A model generated the notes under the pieces. It saw only the letters and a program-made list of their open reading frames with translations. It made no database searches and was not told where the DNA came from. Position numbers and translations under genes: made by a program. Shown here in pieces: positions 25,466 through 33,403 of a stretch of DNA of 59,473 nt. Where the stretch lies: contig NZ_DHNR01000007.1 in the NCBI RefSeq assembly GCF_002409645.1, forward strand, positions 1-59,473. Reading direction: 5' to 3'. This DNA is from Acetobacter sp. UBA5411. Its GTDB lineage: Bacteria; Pseudomonadota; Alphaproteobacteria; Acetobacterales; Acetobacteraceae. Positions within the stretch are counted from its first letter, which is position 1. Each line of letters starts with the position of its first letter.

Positions 25466-27193
25466 ATGAGCAGTACATCCCTTTTTGCCGATGCGGCCGG
25501 ACTCAGCAGAAGAATCAGTCACGACTCTCCCCGGCTGGCGATGATTGTGGCGATGCTCTGCGTCGTGGGCGTCATGCTGGGCTTCGGCTCAAACGCCACG
25601 ACATGGTTCGGCATCGTCTTTTCCGGGACACAGCCGCAGCCCACGCAGGCTTTGCCGCTTACTGCATTGCCCTTCGCGCTGGTGGTCTCGGCTGCGCGCG
25701 TCATATGCTGGTTTGCTGTGTCCTTTCTGTGCGCCCTCGCCGGTGCAGCGCTGGTTTTTGGACGGGAAAAACCCGGACGAGTCGCCCTCGCTCTCTTGGA
25801 AATCGTGCAGGCCGTTCCGATTCCGGCATTCATGGTGCTCGCCCTGCCTGTCTGTTTCGGCGCTCATGGGTGGCTTGCCGGACATGCGCTCGCGGGCGAG
25901 GTTCTGATTGGGGCTCCCGCCTTTGCAGCCCTCACCTTTCCCATGATGGATGCCGCCATCCGTGCCCATCAGGAAGTGCCGTCGCACCTTGTCATGGCGG
26001 CCCGCAGTTTCGGCCTCAGACCGTGGCCGCGCTTCTGGCGACTTTACGCACCATTTGGTCTGCCCGCAGTTGTCCGCAGTATCGGACATGCCATGCCGAA
26101 TGTCTGGCTTGGCCTGACTTTCGCCGAAGTCTATGCGGGCATGAAGCAGTTGCCTCTCTCTCCGGGACTGGGCGGTTATGCGGTCTCTTCCATCAGAGAC
26201 CATGCTTCCATAGCCTTCGCGCTGACACTTCTGGCCACGGGATGCCTTGTCATGGCGACGGATTTTCTGATTGTCCGCCCCATGAGAAAATGGGGCCAGC
26301 GTTTTGAAAAAGGATCGTCCGTACGGTCCGCATCCGCCGCCTTCGGGGATATTCCTCTACTCGGACGCATGTTCACCGACGGGTCGCGATTACTGAGGAT
26401 TGTCGGCAATCTGCCACTTGGCCCTGCACCACGGGCCACCGTTCTGGATGATCCCGAGAAAACGCCACGGATTATCGCGCTGATTATCCCTGCTCTTCTG
26501 GGTATTGCGGGTCTTCTGGAGTGTGCAGCTTCCCCCAAAGGTCTTCCTGATCCCGACGAATGGTTACGCGCCGGCCTCCTTGGTGTCGGCGAGATGCTGA
26601 CGTTACTTGTGCCGCTGGGCATCTGCTCCGTTGTTCTGCTTCCCATCGCTGTTGGGCTGAAGCACTGGGCTGATCCGATCCTGCCAGTCTTCCGCTTTTT
26701 AACACTTTTCCCGGCGGTTCTGCTGTTTCCGCTGGTCGTTGCGCTGCTTGGTCCTGAATCCGCCTTGTCTCCTCTACTGTTTGTCGGGCTACCCTTTTTC
26801 CTCGTCTTCCATCTGCTCATTGGCGTTCGGGATTTCCCTCGGAATTTGCAGGAAGTTACACGAGCCTATCGTGTACGAGGCTGGCTCAAATGGAAGGCCA
26901 TCCTTTTGCCGGGCCTTGCGCAATCATGGCTCAGAGGCGTGCACAGAGCATTCTTCTGGGGCTGGAACGCGGCTATCGCTGCTGACATGACGTTATGGGG
27001 CACGCACATTTCCGAACACGGCCTGATCGGTCGCGCCATCATCGACGCTACCAGCAGAGGCGACATGGAGCAGGCTTCTCTCGGCATCATGGTCATGACG
27101 CTGCTGGCCATGGGGAGTGAAGCACTGATCTGGAGACCTCTGGGTCTTTACGTCAGACGCCGCACGACCGGACAGACGATGGAGACGCCCTGA
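25466..27193 (+). CDS. ABC transporter, fused double permease (NitT/TauT-like)
   Basis: Inner-membrane protein of 575 residues with two binding-protein-dependent transport permease halves in one chain, about residues 60-280 and 350-560. Each half has several hydrophobic helices and an EAA-like cytoplasmic loop: AARSFGLRPWPRFWRLYAPF in the first and AYRVRGWLKWKAILLPG in the second. The relatives I recognise are nitrate/sulfonate/taurine permeases. The downstream ATPase at 27291 is its obvious partner; a small CCCG/CGGG hairpin with a T-run lies in the 97-base gap. No substrate-binding protein gene is nearby, so substrate and direction of transport are unknown. Spacing to dut is 60 bases, so readthrough is possible. 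Confidence 0.88.
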   Translation: MSSTSLFADAAGLSRRISHDSPRLAMIVAMLCVVGVMLGFGSNATTWFGIVFSGTQPQPTQALPLTALPFALVVSAARVICWFAVSFLCALAGAALVFGREKPGRVALALLEIVQAVPIPAFMVLALPVCFGAHGWLAGHALAGEVLIGAPAFAALTFPMMDAAIRAHQEVPSHLVMAARSFGLRPWPRFWRLYAPFGLPAVVRSIGHAMPNVWLGLTFAEVYAGMKQLPLSPGLGGYAVSSIRDHASIAFALTLLATGCLVMATDFLIVRPMRKWGQRFEKGSSVRSASAAFGDIPLLGRMFTDGSRLLRIVGNLPLGPAPRATVLDDPEKTPRIIALIIPALLGIAGLLECAASPKGLPDPDEWLRAGLLGVGEMLTLLVPLGICSVVLLPIAVGLKHWADPILPVFRFLTLFPAVLLFPLVVALLGPESALSPLLFVGLPFFLVFHLLIGVRDFPRNLQEVTRAYRVRGWLKWKAILLPGLAQSWLRGVHRAFFWGWNAAIAADMTLWGTHISEHGLIGRAIIDATSRGDMEQASLGIMVMTLLAMGSEALIWRPLGLYVRRRTTGQTMETP

Positions 27194-27290
27194 GCATGCG
27201 CTCTTCCCGTATTCGGGGTTTTTCAGCTCCCAATGACTTGTTAGGCTACGGTCAGATGAGTTCCAGACATCAACGTGCAGGATAGGCACC

Positions 27291-28664
27291 ATGTTTTCCG
27301 CTGACGCGCTGCCCTCTCTGGAAGAAAAATCTTCCTCTGCACCCCAGTCTGGTGCGTCGCTGTTATCGCTGCGCGACGTGGGCCAATCCTATCATCGGGA
27401 TTCCTCAACGGATGTTCAGATCCTCGACGGAGTTTCTCTGGATGTAAAACCCGGTGAAATTGTCGGGCTTCTCGGTCGCTCCGGCTCGGGGAAGTCGATG
27501 CTGCTGCGCATCATGGCCGGCCTTCTCATTCCCAGCAGCGGCACTGTGCTCTGGCGTGGCGTTCCGCTGAAACGTCCCGTGGCCGGACTGGCGATGGTGT
27601 TTCAGTCCCCTTCCCTGTTTCCCTGGCTGAATTTGCAGGACAATGTCGAACTGGCTCTTGAAGCAGACGGCATGAAGGGAAAAGACCGAAAACAACGGGC
27701 GGAAGAAGCCATCGATCTGATCGGTCTCGGTGGTTACGAAAACGCATGGCCGCACGAACTGTCAGGTGGCCTTTCCCAACGAGCAGGACTGGCGCGTGCG
27801 CTTGCTGTTCATCCCGATCTTCTTCTGATGGACGAGCCTTTTTCCTCGCTGGATGTTCTGACAGCGGAAAATCTTCGCACGGATCTTGTCGAACTGTGGT
27901 GCGAGAAGAAACTGCCGGTGCAATCGATCCTGATGGTGACACACAGTATCGAGGAAGCCGTGCTGATGTGTGATCGCATCCTTGTCTTTGCGGCCAATCC
28001 GGGTCGCATTGAGCATGAAGTCATTGTTCCTCTTGCCCACCCCCGCCTGCGCGACGATCCTTCATTTCTGGAAATTGTTGATCATATCTACACATTGATG
28101 ACACGACGCACGCCTGTCATCTCGGAAGCCGATCTGCCCGATATGACGGTCGTACAGACTGCTCAACCGCAGCATCTTCCAATCGCCGCAGTTTCGGTAG
28201 GCAGTATGGTGGGATTGATCGAAGCCTTGGCTGCACCACCGGTAAATGGTCGGGCCGACCTCCCTCTTCTCGCCGCCAAAGCGCATCTCGAACTCGATGA
28301 ATTATTTCCTCTTGTCGAGGCGCTGCAAATTCTCGAACTGGCAGAAGTTGAAGATGGCGATCTGCTGCTGACACACGAAGCCCAGCGTTTCGCGGAAAGC
28401 GACTTTGACGAACGCAAGACAATCCTGCGTCACGCCCTGCTGAATGCCATACCTTTGGTCAAAACCATCTGTACTGCGCTGGATGAACGTCCAAGCCATA
28501 CCGTTGGAGCGGATCGTTTCCGGGAGGAACTGGGCGAAAGTATGTCAGCAGCTTACGCCCAGCAGACCCTGCAAACCATTATCTCCTGGGCGCGCTACGC
28601 GGAGTTGTTTGATTACAACGAAGAATCAGACCAGCTTTTTCTGAACAAGGACAGTGCGACCTGA
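27291..28664 (+). CDS. ABC transporter ATPase with C-terminal AAA-associated domain
   Basis: A 457-residue ATP-binding subunit. Walker A is GRSGSGKSMLLRIMAG, the signature is LSGGLSQRAGLARAL, Walker B is LLLMDEPFSSLD, and the switch histidine is in VTHSIEEAVLMCD. The first 270 residues match nitrate/taurine-type ATPases. The last 160 or so form an extra helical domain (SMVGLIEALAAPPVNGRADL and on) of the kind annotated as an AAA-associated C-terminal domain, whose role is unknown; it may be regulatory. It pairs with the fused permease just upstream. The sequence is complete, ending in LFLNKDSAT, and is followed by an inverted repeat. Confidence 0.92.
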   Translation: MFSADALPSLEEKSSSAPQSGASLLSLRDVGQSYHRDSSTDVQILDGVSLDVKPGEIVGLLGRSGSGKSMLLRIMAGLLIPSSGTVLWRGVPLKRPVAGLAMVFQSPSLFPWLNLQDNVELALEADGMKGKDRKQRAEEAIDLIGLGGYENAWPHELSGGLSQRAGLARALAVHPDLLLMDEPFSSLDVLTAENLRTDLVELWCEKKLPVQSILMVTHSIEEAVLMCDRILVFAANPGRIEHEVIVPLAHPRLRDDPSFLEIVDHIYTLMTRRTPVISEADLPDMTVVQTAQPQHLPIAAVSVGSMVGLIEALAAPPVNGRADLPLLAAKAHLELDELFPLVEALQILELAEVEDGDLLLTHEAQRFAESDFDERKTILRHALLNAIPLVKTICTALDERPSHTVGADRFREELGESMSAAYAQQTLQTIISWARYAELFDYNEESDQLFLNKDSAT

Positions 28665-28722
28665 AACGTCTGGTAAAGTGTTATTGAAACCAGACAACAC
28701 ACGTCCCATTACAATCGGTTAA

Positions 28723-28759
28723 AGCGTGATATTACCATGCAGTCAGCATATATCACGCT
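28723..28759. terminator. Perfect 10-bp inverted repeat between convergent genes
   Basis: AGCGTGATAT (28723-28732) and ATATCACGCT (28750-28759) are exact inverse complements around a 17-base loop, followed on plus by a T-run near 28769. It lies between the ABC ATPase (plus) and the methyltransferase (minus). A bidirectional terminator is the simplest reading; a protein-binding palindrome is possible. Confidence 0.55.
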
Positions 28760-28787
28760 CTGATAAGGTTTTTTATAAAACGACTCT

Positions 28788-29579
28788 TTATCGGGCAGGT
28801 TTACGAAATTTGTAAACAACCTGATCCGTATGTCCTTTTATGGTCTCATCGAAGACAGAAGCGGAATGCGCATCCTGTGCATTTCGCAGTGCACCACTTT
28901 CACTTTCAAAAACAAAGCCTGCCTTTTCCACCTGTGCACGAATCAGCGCAGGATCAATACGATGCAATGTCTTTGCTGTTTCCGGAGTGCTGCCGGAAGC
29001 TGCCACATGATCAATCACCATATACACGCCACCGGGCCGGAGAAGATTGAACACGGAGCGGTCAAAAGCCAGAGCAGCATCAGCGCCACGACCGTAAACG
29101 TCATGATAGTTCTGAGAAGTCCAGGCCATATCAACAGGTTCAGGAAGCGACAGAGCCAGCATTGATTCCGTCAAAACCGAGACATTGGAAAATGCGGGAT
29201 CGGCGGCAATCGCCTTCACGGCATCAGCAGCATCGGGTTTTTCAGCGACGCGTTCTGCGGCAACGAGCGCGTAGACATGCCCCGACTTTCCGACAACATT
29301 ACTGAAAATACGCGTAAAATAGCCTTGTCCCGGCATGAGGTCAGCGACTTTCATGCCCGGTCCCATTCCGGCAAACGCCAGTAATTCACCCGGCTTGCGG
29401 ACCTTGTCCCGTGCACGATCAGAATCAGGACGATCCCTGTCAGAAAGCGCTGCTGCAATCGGCAATGTTCTGACCTGACTGCCCTTGAAAGCAGGTTGCG
29501 CCTGTAGAGTCTGCGTGACGCTCAGGCCCGTTCCAGCCAGCAGTCCCATGACTGACCACATGATAATCTTTCTGCGCAT
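28788..29579 (-). CDS. Exported class I SAM-dependent methyltransferase-like protein
   Basis: A 263-residue protein. The start at ATG 29579 has an AGGAG ribosome site (complement of 29586-29590). The N-terminus MRRKIIMWSVMGLLAGTGLSV then ending AQA looks like a cleavable Sec signal peptide. The remainder is a Rossmann methyltransferase: KVADLMPGQGYFTRIFSNVVG for SAM binding, LLRPGGVYMVIDHVA at the post-III region. This corresponds to the predicted exported methyltransferase family COG4798. A SAM-dependent enzyme in the periplasm is unexpected, so either SAM is not the cofactor or the hydrophobic segment is a membrane anchor with cytosolic domain. A terminator separates it from the upstream M16 peptidase gene on the same strand. 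Confidence 0.85.
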   Translation of the reverse strand: MRRKIIMWSVMGLLAGTGLSVTQTLQAQPAFKGSQVRTLPIAAALSDRDRPDSDRARDKVRKPGELLAFAGMGPGMKVADLMPGQGYFTRIFSNVVGKSGHVYALVAAERVAEKPDAADAVKAIAADPAFSNVSVLTESMLALSLPEPVDMAWTSQNYHDVYGRGADAALAFDRSVFNLLRPGGVYMVIDHVAASGSTPETAKTLHRIDPALIRAQVEKAGFVFESESGALRNAQDAHSASVFDETIKGHTDQVVYKFRKPAR

Positions 29580-29598
29580 TTTTATCTCCTCCCGAATC

Positions 29599-29628
29599 AA
29601 AAAGCCCCGCCTCAATGCGAAGCAGGGC
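29599..29628 (-). terminator. Terminator between M16 peptidase and methyltransferase genes
   Basis: On the minus strand GCCCTGC and GCGGGGC (complements of 29622-29628 and 29604-29610) form a 7-bp stem with one mismatch and an 11-base loop, followed by five Ts. It lies just after the M16 stop and about 20 bases before the methyltransferase start. Confidence 0.7.
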
Positions 29629-29641
29629 CGTTTTCCTGAAA

Positions 29642-32386
29642 TTACCAGCGTGGCTGTGGTCCTTTGACAATCTCGGACAGATCATCCGGCCGGACCCATT
29701 TGCTGAAAGCTGCCTGCACATCGGCAGCTGTCGCCTTGTAATAGGCATGCGCCGCAATATCGGGTGTATCGAGAGGCAGTCCGAGTTCGATCAGACGCAG
29801 ATACTCGCCTGCGATAGCTCCAAGACTGGCTCGTCCCAGCGGAATGCCACGCAAGAGCGACGATTTGGCGACAATCAGTTCATCATCTGTCACCGGCGAT
29901 ACCTGCATGGCGTGAATATCCCGCAGCGCCGCTTTCCGTGCATCCCCTACCTTGTCAGGATCAGCGCCGTAGGAGACCGAATAGGCTCCCCGGTTACGGC
30001 TCCAGTCGAAACTACTGCTGACGGAATAGACATATCCCGTTTTCACACGCAGATCGCGATACAGACGGGATGAGAAGCCGCCACCGAGCACCTCGTTACC
30101 AAGTGTCAGCAGGAAATGGTCCGGATTGGTCGGCGTCAGACCAAGACTCTCCGGCAGGACAACCGTATCCTGCACATTGCTCTTGTCCGGCACATGGGAC
30201 CGCGAGGTCTTGCTGTCCGGTCGCGTCGGCAGATCAACAACCGGCTTCGGCCCGGTTGCCTTCCATGATCCGAATGTCTTCTCCACAACCGTCCGCGCCT
30301 GTCCCGGCGTGATATCGCCGGTTACGACAATGGTCGTCATGTCCGGCCGCCAGACTGCGCCATAATAGGCTTTTACGTCATTGAGCGAGAGGCTCATCAG
30401 TGTTTTCGGCGTGGCTTCACGCAGACTTGGATCACCCTTCGGCGAGACGGCCCCCATGATCGCGCGACCGAAGAGATAGCCGGGTGACTGCAACTGCCCT
30501 GCCTGTTCCTGCGCCGCCTGCTGGCGAACAATCTGGAACGCCTGATCCGGGAAGGCAGGCTGGAGTTCGTTCTCCGCCAACAGGCTCATGCCCTGTTCGA
30601 ATTTGTTCGACGGCACACGCAGCGAAAATTCCGCTCCGGCGCTCTCCCACGCAGGCACATCGTCCAGCGCCTTGCGGAATGCCAGACGGTCATGCTTCTG
30701 GGTGCCATAACCGAAGAGTTCCTCCACAACGTCGGAAATCCCTTCCTTGCCTTTCGGCTCCTGAAGGTCCGAGTTGTGACGGATCAGACCGGCAACCTCG
30801 ATTGTCTGGCTGACGTGCGACGGATGCACGATCAGGGTCAGACCATTAGGAAGCGTCTGCACCACCGGCGCTTTGGCCGGTTCCGGAATATCCAGACGCG
30901 CCAGCGCTTTTTCAGCCCAGTCAGGCAGTTTGACCGGTTTATCAGGAGCCGAAGCGAAAGATTCAGCGCCACCAAATCCCTTGCCTTCGATCGGCTTGCC
31001 GGAGTTTTCCGGCGTCAGAATAGCCGTCACAGCACGATCCGGATCCAGCAGTTGCGCGGCCATCCGGTTGACATCTTCCGGCGTGACAGCGCGATAGGCT
31101 GCGATCATGTCTTCAGGCGACTGAAGATTTTTGAAAGCCAACGCTTCCGACCAGCTTTCGGCAAGACCGCTCACAGAGTTTGCCGAGAAACCGAGTTGAG
31201 CGATTTCCTTGGTCTTCGCCGCTTCAACAAGTTCGGCTGGAACACCATTTTTGCGGATATCCGACAGGATGGTGCGAACGTCCGTCAGTACCTTGCTAGA
31301 ATCGCCACCCTTCGGGAATGCCGCAAGCGCCAGTCCGAAACCGGCTGATTTCTTCGGCGCAAATTCAAATCCGGCAAAAAGTGCCTTACCCGCAGGAACC
31401 AACTGGTAGAGCGCGCCACGCTGGCTTGCCAGCACATCGGAGAGAATATCAGCGGCTGCGAAATCCTTCGCATTCTGTCCCGGCATCGGGAAAGCGATCG
31501 TCGCAAAACCAACCGGATAATCCGTCGGAAAAGTCAGGGTCTGCGCGGGAGCCGGTGCGGGCTGCACAGCTGTACGTTCAGGCAATGTCTTGCTGGGAGT
31601 AGACCCGAAGACATCACGCACCTTGGCGATTGTTGCGTCCGGATCGACATCACCCGCAATCACGAGGATGGCGTTATTCGGAGCATACCACTGTTCGTAA
31701 AACTTCCTAAGCAATGCAGCATCCGTCTTGTCAAAGGACGGACGGGTTCCCAGCGCGTCATGCTCGTATGGCGTTCCCTTGAACAGGATCGACTGTAACT
31801 GCGAAATGTAGCGATAAGCCGGGCTGGAGAGATCGCGAGAGACTTCCTGCTCGATCGCGCCACGCTCCTTGTCCCAGTCTGCCTCGGACAGGGTCAGCCC
31901 CTTCATGCGTAGGGCTTCAATCCTCAGCAGCACGTCCAGATCCTCGGCGGGTGCTGTGTAGAAATACTGCGTGACATCTTCCGTCGTGTCGGCATTGTAA
32001 CTGCCACCGATACGGGCACCGAGAGCGGCAAGCTGATCCTTGTCCAGCCCTTTGCTACCGCGGAACATCATATGTTCCAACGCATGCGCCGTTCCGGGAA
32101 AACCGGCCGGCGCTTCGGATGAACCAACCAGATAATTCAGCTCAGTCGTCACAACCGGAGCCAATTTGTCCTGCACGACCACAACACGCAGACCGTTCGG
32201 TAGAGTGGCTCTGGTGACAGACGGCGCCTGTCGGGTAGCGGCCTCCGGTTCACGAGCGATCGCCTGAGAGAACAGCCCAACCCCGCTCACCATACCGGCT
32301 TCCGTCAAACACCCGCCGAGCGTGGTTCCGGCGAGCAGCGCAGTGCAGAAGAGTGGACGAAATGAGCCGAAGGTCTTGAAAAACAT
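29642..32386 (-). CDS. M16 family zinc peptidase, probable lipoprotein
   Basis: Two-domain pitrilysin-family (M16) peptidase of 914 residues. The inverted zinc motif HXXEH is HALEH in GTAHALEHMMFRG, with the third ligand glutamate in ERGAIEQEVSRDL about 75 residues later. The C-terminal half is a second M16 fold without the motif, as expected. The start at ATG 32386 (MFFKTFGSFRPLFCTALLAG) precedes a lipobox-like LGGC with cysteine at residue 26, so the mature protein may be a periplasm-facing lipoprotein; the older upstream start would only lengthen the leader. Substrates are unknown. Ends at a good terminator. Confidence 0.93.
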   Translation of the reverse strand: MFFKTFGSFRPLFCTALLAGTTLGGCLTEAGMVSGVGLFSQAIAREPEAATRQAPSVTRATLPNGLRVVVVQDKLAPVVTTELNYLVGSSEAPAGFPGTAHALEHMMFRGSKGLDKDQLAALGARIGGSYNADTTEDVTQYFYTAPAEDLDVLLRIEALRMKGLTLSEADWDKERGAIEQEVSRDLSSPAYRYISQLQSILFKGTPYEHDALGTRPSFDKTDAALLRKFYEQWYAPNNAILVIAGDVDPDATIAKVRDVFGSTPSKTLPERTAVQPAPAPAQTLTFPTDYPVGFATIAFPMPGQNAKDFAAADILSDVLASQRGALYQLVPAGKALFAGFEFAPKKSAGFGLALAAFPKGGDSSKVLTDVRTILSDIRKNGVPAELVEAAKTKEIAQLGFSANSVSGLAESWSEALAFKNLQSPEDMIAAYRAVTPEDVNRMAAQLLDPDRAVTAILTPENSGKPIEGKGFGGAESFASAPDKPVKLPDWAEKALARLDIPEPAKAPVVQTLPNGLTLIVHPSHVSQTIEVAGLIRHNSDLQEPKGKEGISDVVEELFGYGTQKHDRLAFRKALDDVPAWESAGAEFSLRVPSNKFEQGMSLLAENELQPAFPDQAFQIVRQQAAQEQAGQLQSPGYLFGRAIMGAVSPKGDPSLREATPKTLMSLSLNDVKAYYGAVWRPDMTTIVVTGDITPGQARTVVEKTFGSWKATGPKPVVDLPTRPDSKTSRSHVPDKSNVQDTVVLPESLGLTPTNPDHFLLTLGNEVLGGGFSSRLYRDLRVKTGYVYSVSSSFDWSRNRGAYSVSYGADPDKVGDARKAALRDIHAMQVSPVTDDELIVAKSSLLRGIPLGRASLGAIAGEYLRLIELGLPLDTPDIAAHAYYKATAADVQAAFSKWVRPDDLSEIVKGPQPRW

Positions 32387-32523
32387 TGTGCAGTTGCAAT
32401 CCCATAGCATCTAACTGCGCGGGATCATGCAGTCTGCTGACTGATCTGTCACCTCTTGGAGTCTGCTAAAGCCCGGTCATGAAATATTGTTCATGAAGAG
32501 CAAAAACACAGCCCAGTGAGCGT

Positions 32524-33357
32524 TCAGAGCTTCTTTTTCAGCCGGGCATGCTTTTTCACGCCTCTTTTTCCAATCCATGTGAATAGAGGAAGCACAAAGC
32601 GCAGCAATTCCGGCCAGCACATGCAGATCCGGCCGAATACACCGTCAATCGCAGGCCGGAAATACTCTCCACCATGAGAGCGACCAATCGCCTTGATGAC
32701 AGTGGCCGCCACGCTTTCCGGCGTTGCAGGTGGATTGACGAAGTTCAGAACAGAGCCACCGCTTTGCATCTCCTGCTCCAGCATTGGCGTGTCCACAGCA
32801 CCGGGAAAAACCGATGACACAGAAATTTTCCGAGACTTGACCTCAATTGTCAGCGCCAGAGCAAAGCTGCGCAGAGCCGCTTTTGCCGCGGCGTAAACAG
32901 AACTTTCGGGAAGAGGGTAAACGGCCGCCAACGAGTTCACGAACGCGATATGCCCACCACGCTTCATAAGTGGCAGCAGGAGAGAGGTCAGGAAAATCGG
33001 AGCGGTGAGATTGACAGCGAGCTGTCTCTGAAGAGCGTCGGCCTTCAGACCTTCAATGGCCCCCGGTTCAATGATTCCCGCACAGTGAACAAGCGCCAAA
33101 ATCGGCACCTTTGCCTTCACGATTTCTGAACAGGCACGCTCAATCTCGTTTGTATCGGCCAGATCGCAGACAATATGGCGCAGGCGTGAATCAGACAGCG
33201 GCGGCGCACGACGACTTAGCGCCACGACTTCATAGCCACGTTTGAGCAGGTCACGGACAACAAGATGCCCGATTCCCCCTGATCCTCCGGTTACCACCGC
33301 ACGGGGCAGTTGCGCCCCGGAGCGCGGTGTTTCGCAGAAATCAGTCGCCTTGGTCAT
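32524..33357 (-). CDS. Short-chain dehydrogenase/reductase (SDR) family protein
   Basis: A 277-residue NAD(P)-dependent oxidoreductase. The cofactor motif is TGGSGGIGHLV near residue 22 and the catalytic motif is YAAAKAALRS (Tyr-x3-Lys) with an upstream serine in FVNSLAAVYP. The C-terminal part carries a hydrophobic/basic tail (RFVLPLFTWIGKRGVKKHA), suggesting membrane association, as in some lipid-acting SDRs. Substrate cannot be told. Gaps of 46 bases to the upstream mscS-type gene and 138 bases to the M16 gene leave the operon structure open. Confidence 0.9.
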   Translation of the reverse strand: MTKATDFCETPRSGAQLPRAVVTGGSGGIGHLVVRDLLKRGYEVVALSRRAPPLSDSRLRHIVCDLADTNEIERACSEIVKAKVPILALVHCAGIIEPGAIEGLKADALQRQLAVNLTAPIFLTSLLLPLMKRGGHIAFVNSLAAVYPLPESSVYAAAKAALRSFALALTIEVKSRKISVSSVFPGAVDTPMLEQEMQSGGSVLNFVNPPATPESVAATVIKAIGRSHGGEYFRPAIDGVFGRICMCWPELLRFVLPLFTWIGKRGVKKHARLKKKL

Positions 33358-33403
33358 AATCCGTCCCTGAAAAACCGGGCTTTATGTCCGGTCGGAATGC
33401 ACC

